Positions 36,567-44,782 of a stretch of 64,000 nt of DNA are shown piece after piece. The notes beneath the pieces were generated by a model. The model saw only the letters and a program-made list of their open reading frames with translations, searched no databases and was not told where the DNA came from. The stretch spans positions 1 to 64,000 of the forward strand of contig NZ_LN909046.1 of the NCBI RefSeq assembly GCF_001486585.1. Reading direction: 5' to 3'. Source of the stretch: Paenibacillus senegalimassiliensis. Its GTDB lineage: Bacteria; Bacillota; Bacilli; Paenibacillales; Paenibacillaceae. Within the stretch, counting starts at the first letter, position 1. Each line of letters begins with the position of its first letter. A program made the position numbers and the translations under genes.

Positions 36567-38744
36567 ATGGGCATTGAGCAATTACTCGAAAAGGCATCTG
36601 CCTATATAAAGGAACCGGACCTGGAGCGCATTCGGGAAGCGTACGAGTTTGCGGATCAAGCCCATCACGGACAACTCCGCAAATCCGGAGAACCTTATAT
36701 TCTTCATCCCCTGGCCGTAGCAGACATTGTAGTGGGCATGCAGATGGATGTGCTGTCGGTCATTGCAGCTTTGCTTCATGACGTGGTCGAAGACACTACG
36801 GTGTCCTTGAAGGAGATACAGGAGCGATTCGGTGGCGATTGTGCTTTGCTGGTAGATGGGCTGACCAAGCTGGAACGGATTAAATTCCGGTCCAAGGAGG
36901 AGCAGCAGAACGAGAACTACCGCAAAATGTTCATTGCCATGGCTCAGGACATTCGCGTCATCGTCATCAAGTTGGCGGACCGCTTGCACAATATGCGGAC
37001 GCTCAAATATCAATCGGAAGAAAGCCAGCGTCGGATTGCTTACGAAACGCTGGAGATTTTCTGTCCGATCGCCAATCGGCTCGGGATTTCTGCGATTCGG
37101 TGGGAGATGGAAGATATCGCCCTTAGATATTTGAACCCACAGCAGTATTACCGGATTGCCAACCTGATGCGCAAGAAGCGTGCAGAGCGTGAAGAATACA
37201 TCAAGAATGTGATTGACCGGATTGCGGAAAAGCTTGATGAAATGGGAGTTCAAGCTGATTTATCCGGCCGTCCGAAGCATATTTACAGCGTTTACCGGAA
37301 AATGACGATGAAGAACAAGCAGTTTAATGAGATTTATGATCTGCTGGCCATTCGCATTATCGTCGATAATATCAAGGATTGTTATGCGACCCTGGGAATC
37401 ATCCATACCCTATGGAAACCGATGCCAGGGCGTTTCAAGGATTATATCGCGATGCCTAAGGCGAATATGTACCAATCACTTCATACGACGGTGGTCGGCC
37501 CGAATGGAGAACCGACAGAAGTACAGATTCGTACCTGGGAGATGCACCGTACAGCCGAATACGGGATTGCGGCGCACTGGGCCTACAAGGAAGGCACCGA
37601 TACCGGGGGGCTGGAGAATAAAATTACGTTCTTCAGCGAGATTTTGGAGCTGCAGCATGAGGCGAAGGATGCCTCGGAGTTTGTGGAATCACTCAAAATG
37701 GATTTCTTCTCCGATCTCGTGTTTGTATTTACCCCTTCAGGTGAAGTTATTGAGTTGCCCGCTGGCTCTGTACCGCTGGACTTTGCATATCGCATCCATA
37801 CCGAGGTGGGGAATCGTACCATCGGGGCCAAGGTCAACGGCCGAATTGTGCCGCTGGATCATCGGCTGAAGACTGGGGATATCGTGGAGATTCTGACTTC
37901 CAAGCATTCTTACGGACCGAGTCAAGACTGGCTGAAGATAGCCCAGTCGTCTCATGCTCGCAGCAAAATCAAGCAATGGTTCAAGAAAGAGAAGCGCGAG
38001 GAGAATGTAGAGAAGGGTCGCGAAGCGATCGAGCGGGAATTGAAGCGTGCCGGGATCGAGCCTTCGCAATGGATGTCAGAGGATAAGCTGCTGGATGCGG
38101 CCAAGAAGTTCACCTTTAATGATGTAGATGATATGTTGTCCGCAATAGGCTTCGGTGGAATTACGGCTGCTCAGATCGTCACGAAGTTGACGGAGAAGCT
38201 GCGTAAGGAGCAGGAGGAAGCGGCAGGGCATATCGAGCTTACTTCAGAGGTGAAGGAGGTCAAGAGCCAACAGGAGGAACGACGCCGTCCAACCAACGGA
38301 GTAGTGGTGAAGGGCATCGATAATCTTCTTGTGCGTTTTGCCAGATGCTGCAATCCGGTACCAGGAGATGAAATCGTAGGCTACATTACTCGTGGCCGCG
38401 GGGTATCGGTCCATCGCAGTGACTGTACGAACATTCCGGGAATCCATGATGGAGAGGAAGCGGCACGGATTATTGATGTGGAATGGGAAACCGCGATTGA
38501 AGCGAACTACAGTGTAGATATCGAGATTACAGGTCATGAACGCCGCAACTTCCTGAACGAGGTGCTGCAAGCGGTGGCGGAGAGCAAGACGAATATTTCA
38601 GCGGTATCCGGCCGCTTGGACAAAAATAAAATGGCTTTGGTGCATATGACGATCCTGATTCGCAATACAGATCATCTGCAATCCGTTGTGGAGAAGATCA
38701 AGCGGGTGAAGGACGTTTATACGGTGCACCGGATTATGCAATAA
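36567..38744 (+). CDS. rel: Bifunctional (p)ppGpp synthetase/hydrolase Rel
   Basis: This 725-residue stringent-response enzyme has an N-terminal HD hydrolase ([18 protein letters not shown]) and a synthetase domain (about 230-350, with [20 protein letters not shown]). A TGS domain ([17 protein letters not shown]), a zinc-finger-like region ([19 protein letters not shown]) and a C-terminal ACT domain follow. All parts expected of a long RSH protein are present. The ribosome site before ATG 36567 (AGGAT) is weak. Dtd follows 25 bases later, the usual partner. Confidence 0.97.
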   Translation: MGIEQLLEKASAYIKEPDLERIREAYEFADQAHHGQLRKSGEPYILHPLAVADIVVGMQMDVLSVIAALLHDVVEDTTVSLKEIQERFGGDCALLVDGLTKLERIKFRSKEEQQNENYRKMFIAMAQDIRVIVIKLADRLHNMRTLKYQSEESQRRIAYETLEIFCPIANRLGISAIRWEMEDIALRYLNPQQYYRIANLMRKKRAEREEYIKNVIDRIAEKLDEMGVQADLSGRPKHIYSVYRKMTMKNKQFNEIYDLLAIRIIVDNIKDCYATLGIIHTLWKPMPGRFKDYIAMPKANMYQSLHTTVVGPNGEPTEVQIRTWEMHRTAEYGIAAHWAYKEGTDTGGLENKITFFSEILELQHEAKDASEFVESLKMDFFSDLVFVFTPSGEVIELPAGSVPLDFAYRIHTEVGNRTIGAKVNGRIVPLDHRLKTGDIVEILTSKHSYGPSQDWLKIAQSSHARSKIKQWFKKEKREENVEKGREAIERELKRAGIEPSQWMSEDKLLDAAKKFTFNDVDDMLSAIGFGGITAAQIVTKLTEKLRKEQEEAAGHIELTSEVKEVKSQQEERRRPTNGVVVKGIDNLLVRFARCCNPVPGDEIVGYITRGRGVSVHRSDCTNIPGIHDGEEAARIIDVEWETAIEANYSVDIEITGHERRNFLNEVLQAVAESKTNISAVSGRLDKNKMALVHMTILIRNTDHLQSVVEKIKRVKDVYTVHRIMQ

Positions 38745-38769
38745 GGTACGCGGAAAGGATTCAGGAACG

Positions 38770-39228
38770 ATGAGAGTAGTTGTGCAACGCTGCCGGGAGG
38801 CCCAGGTGAACGTGGGGGGACAAACGGTGGGCTCAATCGGCAAGGGGCTGATGCTGCTAGTTGGCATTACTCATGAGGATACGGAGAAGGATGCTGCTTA
38901 TTTGGCTGATAAGGTTGCCAGCTTACGGATATTTGAGGATGAAGATGGCAAGCTTAATCTGGGCGTAAGTGAGATTGGTGGAGCTATTCTTTCGGTGTCG
39001 CAATTTACTTTGTACGCTGATAGCCGTAAGGGAAGAAGACCCAACTTCATGGCTGCTGCCCGCCCGGAAGTCGCCGAGCCGTTGTACGAACGGTTTAACG
39101 AACTGCTTCGAGATAAGGGCTTAGTTGTAGAGACGGGGGTATTTGGTGCTGAAATGGACGTAGCGCTGACGAACTGGGGACCGGTGACCCTGATCATAGA
39201 CAGTCCTCCATCAACTTTGTTGGTGTGA
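38770..39228 (+). CDS. dtd: D-aminoacyl-tRNA deacylase
   Basis: This 152-residue dimeric editing enzyme removes D-amino acids from tRNA. Family motifs are SQFTLYAD and the cross-subunit Gly-cisPro motif in [15 protein letters not shown] 38770 follows AGGAACG after rel. A terminator closes the rel-dtd unit. Confidence 0.96.
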   Translation: MRVVVQRCREAQVNVGGQTVGSIGKGLMLLVGITHEDTEKDAAYLADKVASLRIFEDEDGKLNLGVSEIGGAILSVSQFTLYADSRKGRRPNFMAAARPEVAEPLYERFNELLRDKGLVVETGVFGAEMDVALTNWGPVTLIIDSPPSTLLV

Positions 39229-39252
39229 GCATATAAGCAAGGATAGAAGAGA

Positions 39253-39286
39253 GCATGTTGCATCATGATGGTGCAGCATGCTTTTT
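39253..39286 (+). terminator. Terminator after dtd
   Basis: GCATGTTGCA pairs with TGCAGCATGC around TCATGATGG and is followed by TTTTT. Confidence 0.85.
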
Positions 39287-39397
39287 GTTATTAGGGGAAG
39301 GGGAAGCTATCTCAAAGAATAACGAGACTGCTTTGGGGCAAGCTTAAGACGAAGTAAGATCCAGAAGAAGCATCCATGCTGCGAAGGAGCTTGAGCT

Positions 39398-39565
39398 ATG
39401 CGTCAATCCGCAAAGTCCCGAGATTGGCAGGCCACACCGCTGGTTTATGCGGGAGGCCTGGCCGAAGCACGGAGCTTGGCCCGTCTGGCCGCTCCGGAAC
39501 AATTTGAGATGATCCCGCGCGAGATAAAGCCCTCTGCGGAGTGGCTTCCACGACCGGGAAGCTAA
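39398..39565 (+). CDS. Unrecognised 55-residue protein
   Basis: A 55-codon reading frame starts at ATG 39398, eight bases after a clean AAGGAG (39384-39389), and stops at TAA 39563. Seven bases later comes a hairpin terminator. The peptide begins MRQSAKSRDWQATPLVYAGG and ends EWLPRPGS. It is hydrophilic to amphipathic, with an Ala/Leu/Arg-rich central helix (GLAEARSLARLAAPE) and no signal peptide. I do not recognise a family. The ribosome site, spacing and terminator make a real small gene likely. The DNA is richer in G+C than the flanking intergenic sequence. Confidence 0.55.
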   Translation: MRQSAKSRDWQATPLVYAGGLAEARSLARLAAPEQFEMIPREIKPSAEWLPRPGS

Positions 39566-39572
39566 TGTTCGG

Positions 39573-39594
39573 GAGCCCAGGGGCTCTTTTTTTT
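39573..39594 (+). terminator. Terminator after the 55-residue ORF
   Basis: GAGCCC at 39573-39578 pairs with GGGCTC at 39581-39586, followed by eight T residues. Confidence 0.82.
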
Positions 39595-39714
39595 GGACTA
39601 AAAAAGCAAAAAATACTCCTGACCTGACATAAAGTCCATCGTTTAGGGTAATAACAACCTAAGAGACCCCCGTGTTTCTTGAGAATTGAATCTCAAAGAA
39701 AAGGAGTGATTGGC

Positions 39715-40173
39715 ATGACGAGGCATATTCAGGCATATTTCAGTACAGAAGATAAGGTGGAGGGTGCGCGTTTAAGCTTGCTCCCGTTTGAGGTTGAGCA
39801 GGTGGAGGCGGGGTATGCAGAGGACGGTCTGAGCGATAACGACAGAATCCGGTTCCCCTTCCTTCCGGTAAATACCGGAGGAGCCTCCGGGGCTACGGGT
39901 GCTAATGTAGGTAATCAGGGTGCAGTTCCACTGCCAGGAACCATTCGTGAGGGGACAGGTGCTCTACCTGGGCTGGCTGTAGCAGGGTTAGCCGTGAATG
40001 AACCAGACGATGAAGAGCTTGCGCAGAGGGGTAACCGGGAAAATGAGGAACCTCGCGGAGATGTGAATCCCGATGATTTAAAATATGTACTTAGCGCTAA
40101 GGTCAAGGAGCATGATTATGAGGAGATCGTAAAAAAATTACGTGGTCAGGGAGCTTATATATCTGACCTGTAA
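39715..40173 (+). CDS. Uncharacterised 152-residue acidic protein
   Basis: The N-terminal part (HIQAYFSTEDKVEGARLSLL, then a Glu-rich strand) and the C-terminal part (LKYVLSAKVKEHDYEEIVKK, ending LRGQGAYISDL) look like the two halves of a small alpha/beta domain, as in YflT-type stress proteins. A Gly/Pro/Ala-rich flexible insert of about 60 residues (TGGASGATGANVGNQGA and on) separates them. That similarity is only by eye. ATG 39715 is eight bases after AAGGAG; the in-frame TTG at 39679 is rejected. An imperfect palindrome TTGAGA..TCTCAA at 39679-39696 precedes the ribosome site. A terminator follows. Confidence 0.75.
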   Translation: MTRHIQAYFSTEDKVEGARLSLLPFEVEQVEAGYAEDGLSDNDRIRFPFLPVNTGGASGATGANVGNQGAVPLPGTIREGTGALPGLAVAGLAVNEPDDEELAQRGNRENEEPRGDVNPDDLKYVLSAKVKEHDYEEIVKKLRGQGAYISDL

Positions 40174-40257
40174 TACAACTGTAATATTAGATTCATGTTC
40201 CTTTAACATTGCCTGTATATAATAACAGCATGACCCCCTTTTAATATAGTATCTTTT

Positions 40258-40290
40258 GGACCTGCACCCCGTTGGTGTCAGGTCTTTTTT
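40258..40290 (+). terminator. Terminator before the hisS leader
   Basis: GACCTG.CACC pairs with GGTG.CAGGTC around CCGTT, followed by TTTTTTC. Confidence 0.87.
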
Positions 40291-40321
40291 CTTTTGGCAA
40301 GCTTTTTCGTGATAGATAGGC

Positions 40322-40350
40322 TTGACTTTAGTGCGGTGGTTGCATACAAT
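40322..40350 (+). promoter_or_regulatory. Sigma-A promoter of the hisS-aspS operon
   Basis: TTGACT at 40322-40327 and TACAAT at 40345-40350 are spaced by 17 bases, about 40 bases before the T-box stem I. Confidence 0.85.
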
Positions 40351-40390
40351 CATAAAATAACAGTTCATGTAACAGTAATATCATGATTCG

Positions 40391-40722
40391 ATGACGGGAC
40401 AAAGTAATTCAACCCCACATCCACAGAGAGGAATCCCAGGCCTTGGCAGGTAGCTGCATGAGCAATACACGATGCAGGCTAATAAGCATAAGGCAGGCTG
40501 GAAGGATTCCGGTGATGATTGAACGAAGGACTTCCCTGAGAACCGGCGGCGAAATAAGTAGTTAGAGTAGACGCGCGGCGTAGGCGGGCGATAACCGCTT
40601 CAAGCGAATTTGTTCTCCCTATAATTGGGGACAAGTTCGGAATGTGGGTGGCACCACGGGTGAATCGTATAATCGGTCTCCCGTCCCTGTTTGTTTGATA
40701 CAAACAGGGACGGGAGTTTTTT
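40391..40722 (+). promoter_or_regulatory. T-box riboswitch leader of hisS-aspS, probably tRNA-Asp specific
   Basis: Stem I is visible as nested pairs: GGGA 40396/TCCC 40533, TTCAA 40408/TTGAA 40519, CATC-AC 40418/GTGATG 40512 and GGAATCC 40430/GGATTCC 40504. AGTA at 40403-40406 lies opposite GAA-GGAC in the specifier loop, where GAC (40529-40531) is an Asp codon. The T-box sequence GTGGGTGGCACCACGGG at 40644-40660 presents TGGC, complementary to a GCCA tRNA end. A 17-bp terminator stem (40678-40716) with a T run follows. Uncharged tRNA would favour the antiterminator and read-through. Confidence 0.9.
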
Positions 40723-40760
40723 ATTTTTCTGAGCTGATTAATGGATGGAGGATGAGGGAG

Positions 40761-42005
40761 ATGGCTTTTCAAAAACCGACGGGTACCCAGGATCTGCTCC
40801 CGGGCTTTGTTGAGAAATGGCAGTTTGCAGAGGAGAAGGCCAGAGATTTATGCCGCCGGTTCAATTACCGCGAGATTCGCACTCCTATCTTCGAACAGAC
40901 TTCGCTATTTGAGCGTGGTGTAGGAGAAACGACGGATATCGTTGAGAAGGAAATGTATACTTTCCTCGATAAAGGCGATCGCAGTATGACGCTTCGCCCC
41001 GAAGGGACGGCGGGGGTAGTTCGTTCTTACGTGGAGAACAAGCTGTACGGGGAGCCCGATGTAAGCAAGCTGTATTATATCGGGCCTATGTTCCGGTATG
41101 AGCGGCCCCAGGCTGGACGACAACGTCAGTTCCATCAGTTCGGAGTTGAGGCCTTCGGAGCAACGGACCCCGCGATTGATGCAGAAGTGGTGGCATTAGG
41201 CTACCAGTATTGCCGCGAACTGGGACTGCAGGGCGTGAAGGTAGAGATCAATTCCGTTGGCAATCCGGAGAGCCGGGCGGCTTACCGGGAGAAGCTGCTG
41301 TCCTTCCTGCTGCCAATGAAGGACAGCTTGTGCAAGGACTGCCAGGCCCGGATGGAGCGTAATCCGCTGCGGGTACTGGACTGCAAAGTTGACCAGGAGA
41401 AGTTCGTAAACGCTCCTTCGATACTGGAAAGTCTGGATGAAGAGTGTACAGCTCATTTTGCCAGAGTCCAGGAGCTGTTGAGCGCGATGGAAGTGGATTA
41501 TGTCATTAATCCTAGGCTGGTGCGCGGCTTGGATTATTACACGCATACAGCGTTTGAATATAAAGCTGAGGGCATCGGTGCCATCGATACGATTGGCGGC
41601 GGTGGCCGCTACAATGGCTTGGTGGCCGAGGTAGGGGGTCCTGATCAGCCGGGAATCGGAATGGCACTTGGCCTGGAACGGATCGCTCTCATTCTGGAGA
41701 AGCAGGAAATTGCTCTTGGCGAGGCCAAGCCGCTGGACGTGTATCTGGTTGCTCTGGGTGAAGCGGCAGACAAGGAGATTACAACTCAAATCTTCAAATT
41801 GCGTCAAGCAGGTTTCTCTGCCGAGCGAGATTATCTTGGACGTAAGATGAAGGCGCAGATGAAGTCTGCTGACCGGATGCAAGCTCGCTATACAGCGATT
41901 CTTGGCGATGATGAATTAGCTCGTGGCGAGATTGCGCTTAAGTCGATGGAGAATGGGGAGCAGCGTACCGTGAAGCTGACCGACCTGGTTAATGAATTGA
42001 ACTAA
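40761..42005 (+). CDS. hisS: Histidyl-tRNA synthetase
   Basis: This 414-residue class II synthetase has motif 1 near RTPIFEQTSLFERGVGETTD, motif 2 in MFRYERPQAGRQRQFHQFG, and the His-specific blocks LVRGLDYYTHTAFEY and TIGGGGRYNGL. A C-terminal anticodon-binding domain ends the protein. ATG 40761 is nine bases after GGAGG at 40747-40751. The frame is open far upstream, but those starts lie in the T-box. Confidence 0.96.
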   Translation: MAFQKPTGTQDLLPGFVEKWQFAEEKARDLCRRFNYREIRTPIFEQTSLFERGVGETTDIVEKEMYTFLDKGDRSMTLRPEGTAGVVRSYVENKLYGEPDVSKLYYIGPMFRYERPQAGRQRQFHQFGVEAFGATDPAIDAEVVALGYQYCRELGLQGVKVEINSVGNPESRAAYREKLLSFLLPMKDSLCKDCQARMERNPLRVLDCKVDQEKFVNAPSILESLDEECTAHFARVQELLSAMEVDYVINPRLVRGLDYYTHTAFEYKAEGIGAIDTIGGGGRYNGLVAEVGGPDQPGIGMALGLERIALILEKQEIALGEAKPLDVYLVALGEAADKEITTQIFKLRQAGFSAERDYLGRKMKAQMKSADRMQARYTAILGDDELARGEIALKSMENGEQRTVKLTDLVNELN

Positions 42006-42030
42006 ACTACTCACATAAAGGAGAATTCAC

Positions 42031-43809
42031 ATGAAAAGAACGCATCAATGCGGCGTGCTCAGCACTGCCAACATCGGAGAAACCGTTACATTAAACGGCT
42101 GGGTGCAAACAAGACGCGACTTGGGGGGCGTATTGTTTATTGATCTGCGTGATCGCAGTGGCATCGTGCAAGTTGTCTTCAACCCGGCGTATTCGGGCGA
42201 AGCGCTACAAGTTGCTGATAAAGTGCGTAGCGAATACGTGCTTGCTGTAACGGGCAAAGTGGTAGAGCGGGATGCAGAGACGGTGAACCCGAATTTGCCG
42301 ACAGGGCAAATTGAAGTGCAAATCACGGAGATCGAAGTGCTGAACGCAGCGAAGACTCCGCCATTCTTCATTGAAGACGGTGTTGAGGTCGATGAATCAT
42401 TGCGTCTGAAATATCGTTACCTGGACTTGCGTCGTCCGGAAATGCAACAAACCTTGCGGCTTCGTTCCAAAGCAGCCAAGGTATTCCGCGATTTCCTTGA
42501 TGGAGAAGGATTTGTTGAGGTAGAAACTCCAATTCTGACGAAAAGCTCGCCGGAAGGCGCTCGTGACTACCTGGTACCAAGCCGCGTGCATCCGGGAGAA
42601 TTCTTTGCACTTCCGCAATCTCCGCAATTGTATAAACAGTTGCTGATGGTCAGCGGAGTAGAGCGTTATTATCAAATCGCTCGTTGCTTCCGGGATGAGG
42701 ACTTGCGTGCAGACCGTCAACCGGAGTTCACTCAGGTCGATATCGAGACATCCTTCCTGTCTCGTGACGAGTTGCTGGACATGATGGAGAAGCTCGTTGT
42801 TCGTCTCTTTAAGGAAACCAAGGGTGTCGACATTGAGACGCCGTTTCAACGCTTGAGTTATGCCGATGCTATTGGCAAATACGGCTCTGACAAGCCGGAC
42901 CTGCGCTTTGGCCTGGAACTGGTTAATGTCAGTGACCTGGTTGCCGGAAGCGGAGTGAAGGTCTTTGCTTCGGTGGTTGATAAAGGCGGAGAAGTTAAAG
43001 TGCTTAACGCCAAAGGTTGCGGTACCTGGAGCCGGAAGGATATCGATGATCTGGGTCCTTACGCGGCTCGCTACGGTGCTAAGGGACTGGCCTGGATTCA
43101 AGTGAAGGAAGGCGAGTTCCGTGGTCCTATCGTGAAGTTCTTCACGGAAGAGGAAATTGTCGCTATTAAGGAACGTACCGGAGCGGAAGAAGGCGATCTG
43201 CTGTTATTCTCCGCAGATAACAAGAAGGTTGTTGCCGATGTGTTAGGCGCATTACGTTTGAAAATCGGTCGTCAGCTTGGCTTGATTGACGATAGTGTAT
43301 ACAAATTTGCCTGGGTGGTGGACTTCCCTCTGCTGGGCTGGGATGAAGAGCAAAAACGTTATGTGGCAGAGCATCATCCGTTCACCCGTCCACGTGAGGA
43401 AGATCTGGCGTTGTTCGACACCGATCCAGGGAAAATTCTTGCTCAAGCTTATGACCTCGTACTGAATGGCTACGAAGTAGGCGGCGGTTCGATGCGGATT
43501 TACAAACGTGAGGTACAGGAGCAAATGTTCAAAGCTATCGGTCTTTCACCTGAAGAAGCTCAGGACAAATTTGGTTATTTGATGGATGCCTTCGAATATG
43601 GCACGCCGCCGCACGGTGGGATTGCCTTTGGCTTCGACCGTCTCGTTATGCTGCTTACCGGCCGTTCCAATCTGCGTGAAACGATTGCGTTCCCGAAAAC
43701 AGCCAGCGCTACGGACTTGCTCATGAATGCCCCTTCCGAGGTGGATGCGCCGCAGTTGGAGCAATTGCATATCAAGCTGGCACCTAAACCGGCTGAAGCC
43801 AAGAAATAA
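42031..43809 (+). CDS. aspS: Aspartyl-tRNA synthetase
   Basis: This 592-residue enzyme is of the bacterial long form. An OB-fold anticodon domain (about 1-105) is followed by a class II catalytic core with [35 protein letters not shown] and [12 protein letters not shown] (motif 3), and the GAD insertion at about 300-400. Start ATG 42031 follows AAAGGAG, 25 bases after hisS. It shares the T-box-controlled transcript. Confidence 0.97.
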   Translation: MKRTHQCGVLSTANIGETVTLNGWVQTRRDLGGVLFIDLRDRSGIVQVVFNPAYSGEALQVADKVRSEYVLAVTGKVVERDAETVNPNLPTGQIEVQITEIEVLNAAKTPPFFIEDGVEVDESLRLKYRYLDLRRPEMQQTLRLRSKAAKVFRDFLDGEGFVEVETPILTKSSPEGARDYLVPSRVHPGEFFALPQSPQLYKQLLMVSGVERYYQIARCFRDEDLRADRQPEFTQVDIETSFLSRDELLDMMEKLVVRLFKETKGVDIETPFQRLSYADAIGKYGSDKPDLRFGLELVNVSDLVAGSGVKVFASVVDKGGEVKVLNAKGCGTWSRKDIDDLGPYAARYGAKGLAWIQVKEGEFRGPIVKFFTEEEIVAIKERTGAEEGDLLLFSADNKKVVADVLGALRLKIGRQLGLIDDSVYKFAWVVDFPLLGWDEEQKRYVAEHHPFTRPREEDLALFDTDPGKILAQAYDLVLNGYEVGGGSMRIYKREVQEQMFKAIGLSPEEAQDKFGYLMDAFEYGTPPHGGIAFGFDRLVMLLTGRSNLRETIAFPKTASATDLLMNAPSEVDAPQLEQLHIKLAPKPAEAKK

Positions 43810-43835
43810 TGATCCCTCAGGAGGTGCGATAGAAT

Positions 43836-44588
43836 ATGCTTCATCAATTTTCACGGACCGAACTTGCCATTGGCGTTGAGGGCTTGGATGTTTTGAAGAA
43901 GAGCACGGTAGCTGTTCTGGGAATAGGTGGTGTGGGTGCAATGGCCGTCGAAGGATTGGCTCGTACCGGCATCGGCCGCATCATCCTGATCGACAAGGAT
44001 GTTGTGGACATTACGAACATTAACCGGCAAATTCATGCGTTGACCACGACGGTCGGCCAGAAGAAAGCCGATTTGATGTGCGAGCGAATCAAGCTAATCA
44101 ATCCGGAATGCGAAACGATCGCCTTGAACATGTTCTATACGGAGGAGACTTACGAGGAACTGTTCAAGTATGATATCGATTATGTTCTGGATGCTTCCGA
44201 CACGATTATATACAAGGTTCATTTGATCAAGGAATGTCTGAGACGCAAGATTCCGATCTTGTCGAGCATGGGCGCGGCCAATAAGATGGACCCCACCAAG
44301 TTCGAGGTGACGGACATTTCCAAAACTCATATGGACCCTATGGCTCGGGTCATCCGGCATAAGCTGCGGGAGCAGGGAATCAAGAAAGGAGTCAAGGTTG
44401 TCTTCTCAACCGAGACTCCGGTGAAACCTCGTGCCGACGTAACGGAGAAGATTGCCCCGGCGGGCGCCAAAATTCGCAAAGCGAAGCAACCTCCGGCCAG
44501 TAACTCCTTTGTTCCACCCGTGGTCGGACTCATTATGGTCAGCGTGGCTGTACGTGAGCTTCTGGAACGTGGCGGAGTACGAGTATAA
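43836..44588 (+). CDS. tcdA: tRNA threonylcarbamoyladenosine dehydratase
   Basis: This 250-residue E1-like enzyme cyclises t6A37 of tRNA using ATP. The nucleotide loop is GIGGVGAMAVEGLARTG. DVVDITNINRQ and the KVHLIKECL region are family blocks. The closest names are TcdA and YrvM. ATG 43836 follows AGGAGGTGCG. It lies right after aspS as in Bacillus and is closed by a terminator. Confidence 0.93.
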   Translation: MLHQFSRTELAIGVEGLDVLKKSTVAVLGIGGVGAMAVEGLARTGIGRIILIDKDVVDITNINRQIHALTTTVGQKKADLMCERIKLINPECETIALNMFYTEETYEELFKYDIDYVLDASDTIIYKVHLIKECLRRKIPILSSMGAANKMDPTKFEVTDISKTHMDPMARVIRHKLREQGIKKGVKVVFSTETPVKPRADVTEKIAPAGAKIRKAKQPPASNSFVPPVVGLIMVSVAVRELLERGGVRV

Positions 44589-44619
44589 CGCTCCGGCACC
44601 CAACTTTTTTAACACGCAC

Positions 44620-44667
44620 AAAAGAAGCGCAGAATCGATGGATGTCATCGGCTCTGTGCTTCTTTTG
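44620..44667 (+). terminator. Terminator after tcdA
   Basis: AAAAGAAGCGCAGA at 44620-44633 pairs with TCTGTGCTTCTTTT at 44653-44666. It ends the hisS-aspS-tcdA unit. Confidence 0.85.
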
Positions 44668-44704
44668 CATGACAGAAAATAAATGTGCGATGCATGTTCA
44701 TTAG

Positions 44705-44713
44705 TGGTATAAT
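44705..44713 (+). promoter_or_regulatory. Extended -10 promoter of helD
   Basis: TGG directly precedes TATAAT at 44708-44713. No strong -35 is seen. Confidence 0.5.
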
Positions 44714-44782
44714 GAAGCTCCTTTTGCTCCGAAGCCAGATAGAAGTGGAGCAACATACGAAACCTTAGGAGGTAACTGAAAT

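Noticed and set aside
39300-39345. Hairpin-like AGCT..CAAAG/CTTTG..AGCT after dtd, slightly like the apt-uraA terminator
   Set aside because: Similarity is short and eroded, with no T run; not enough to call a repeat or terminator.
40644-40760. N-terminal extension of HisS
   Set aside because: It covers the T-box antiterminator and terminator; ATG 40761 has a good ribosome site.
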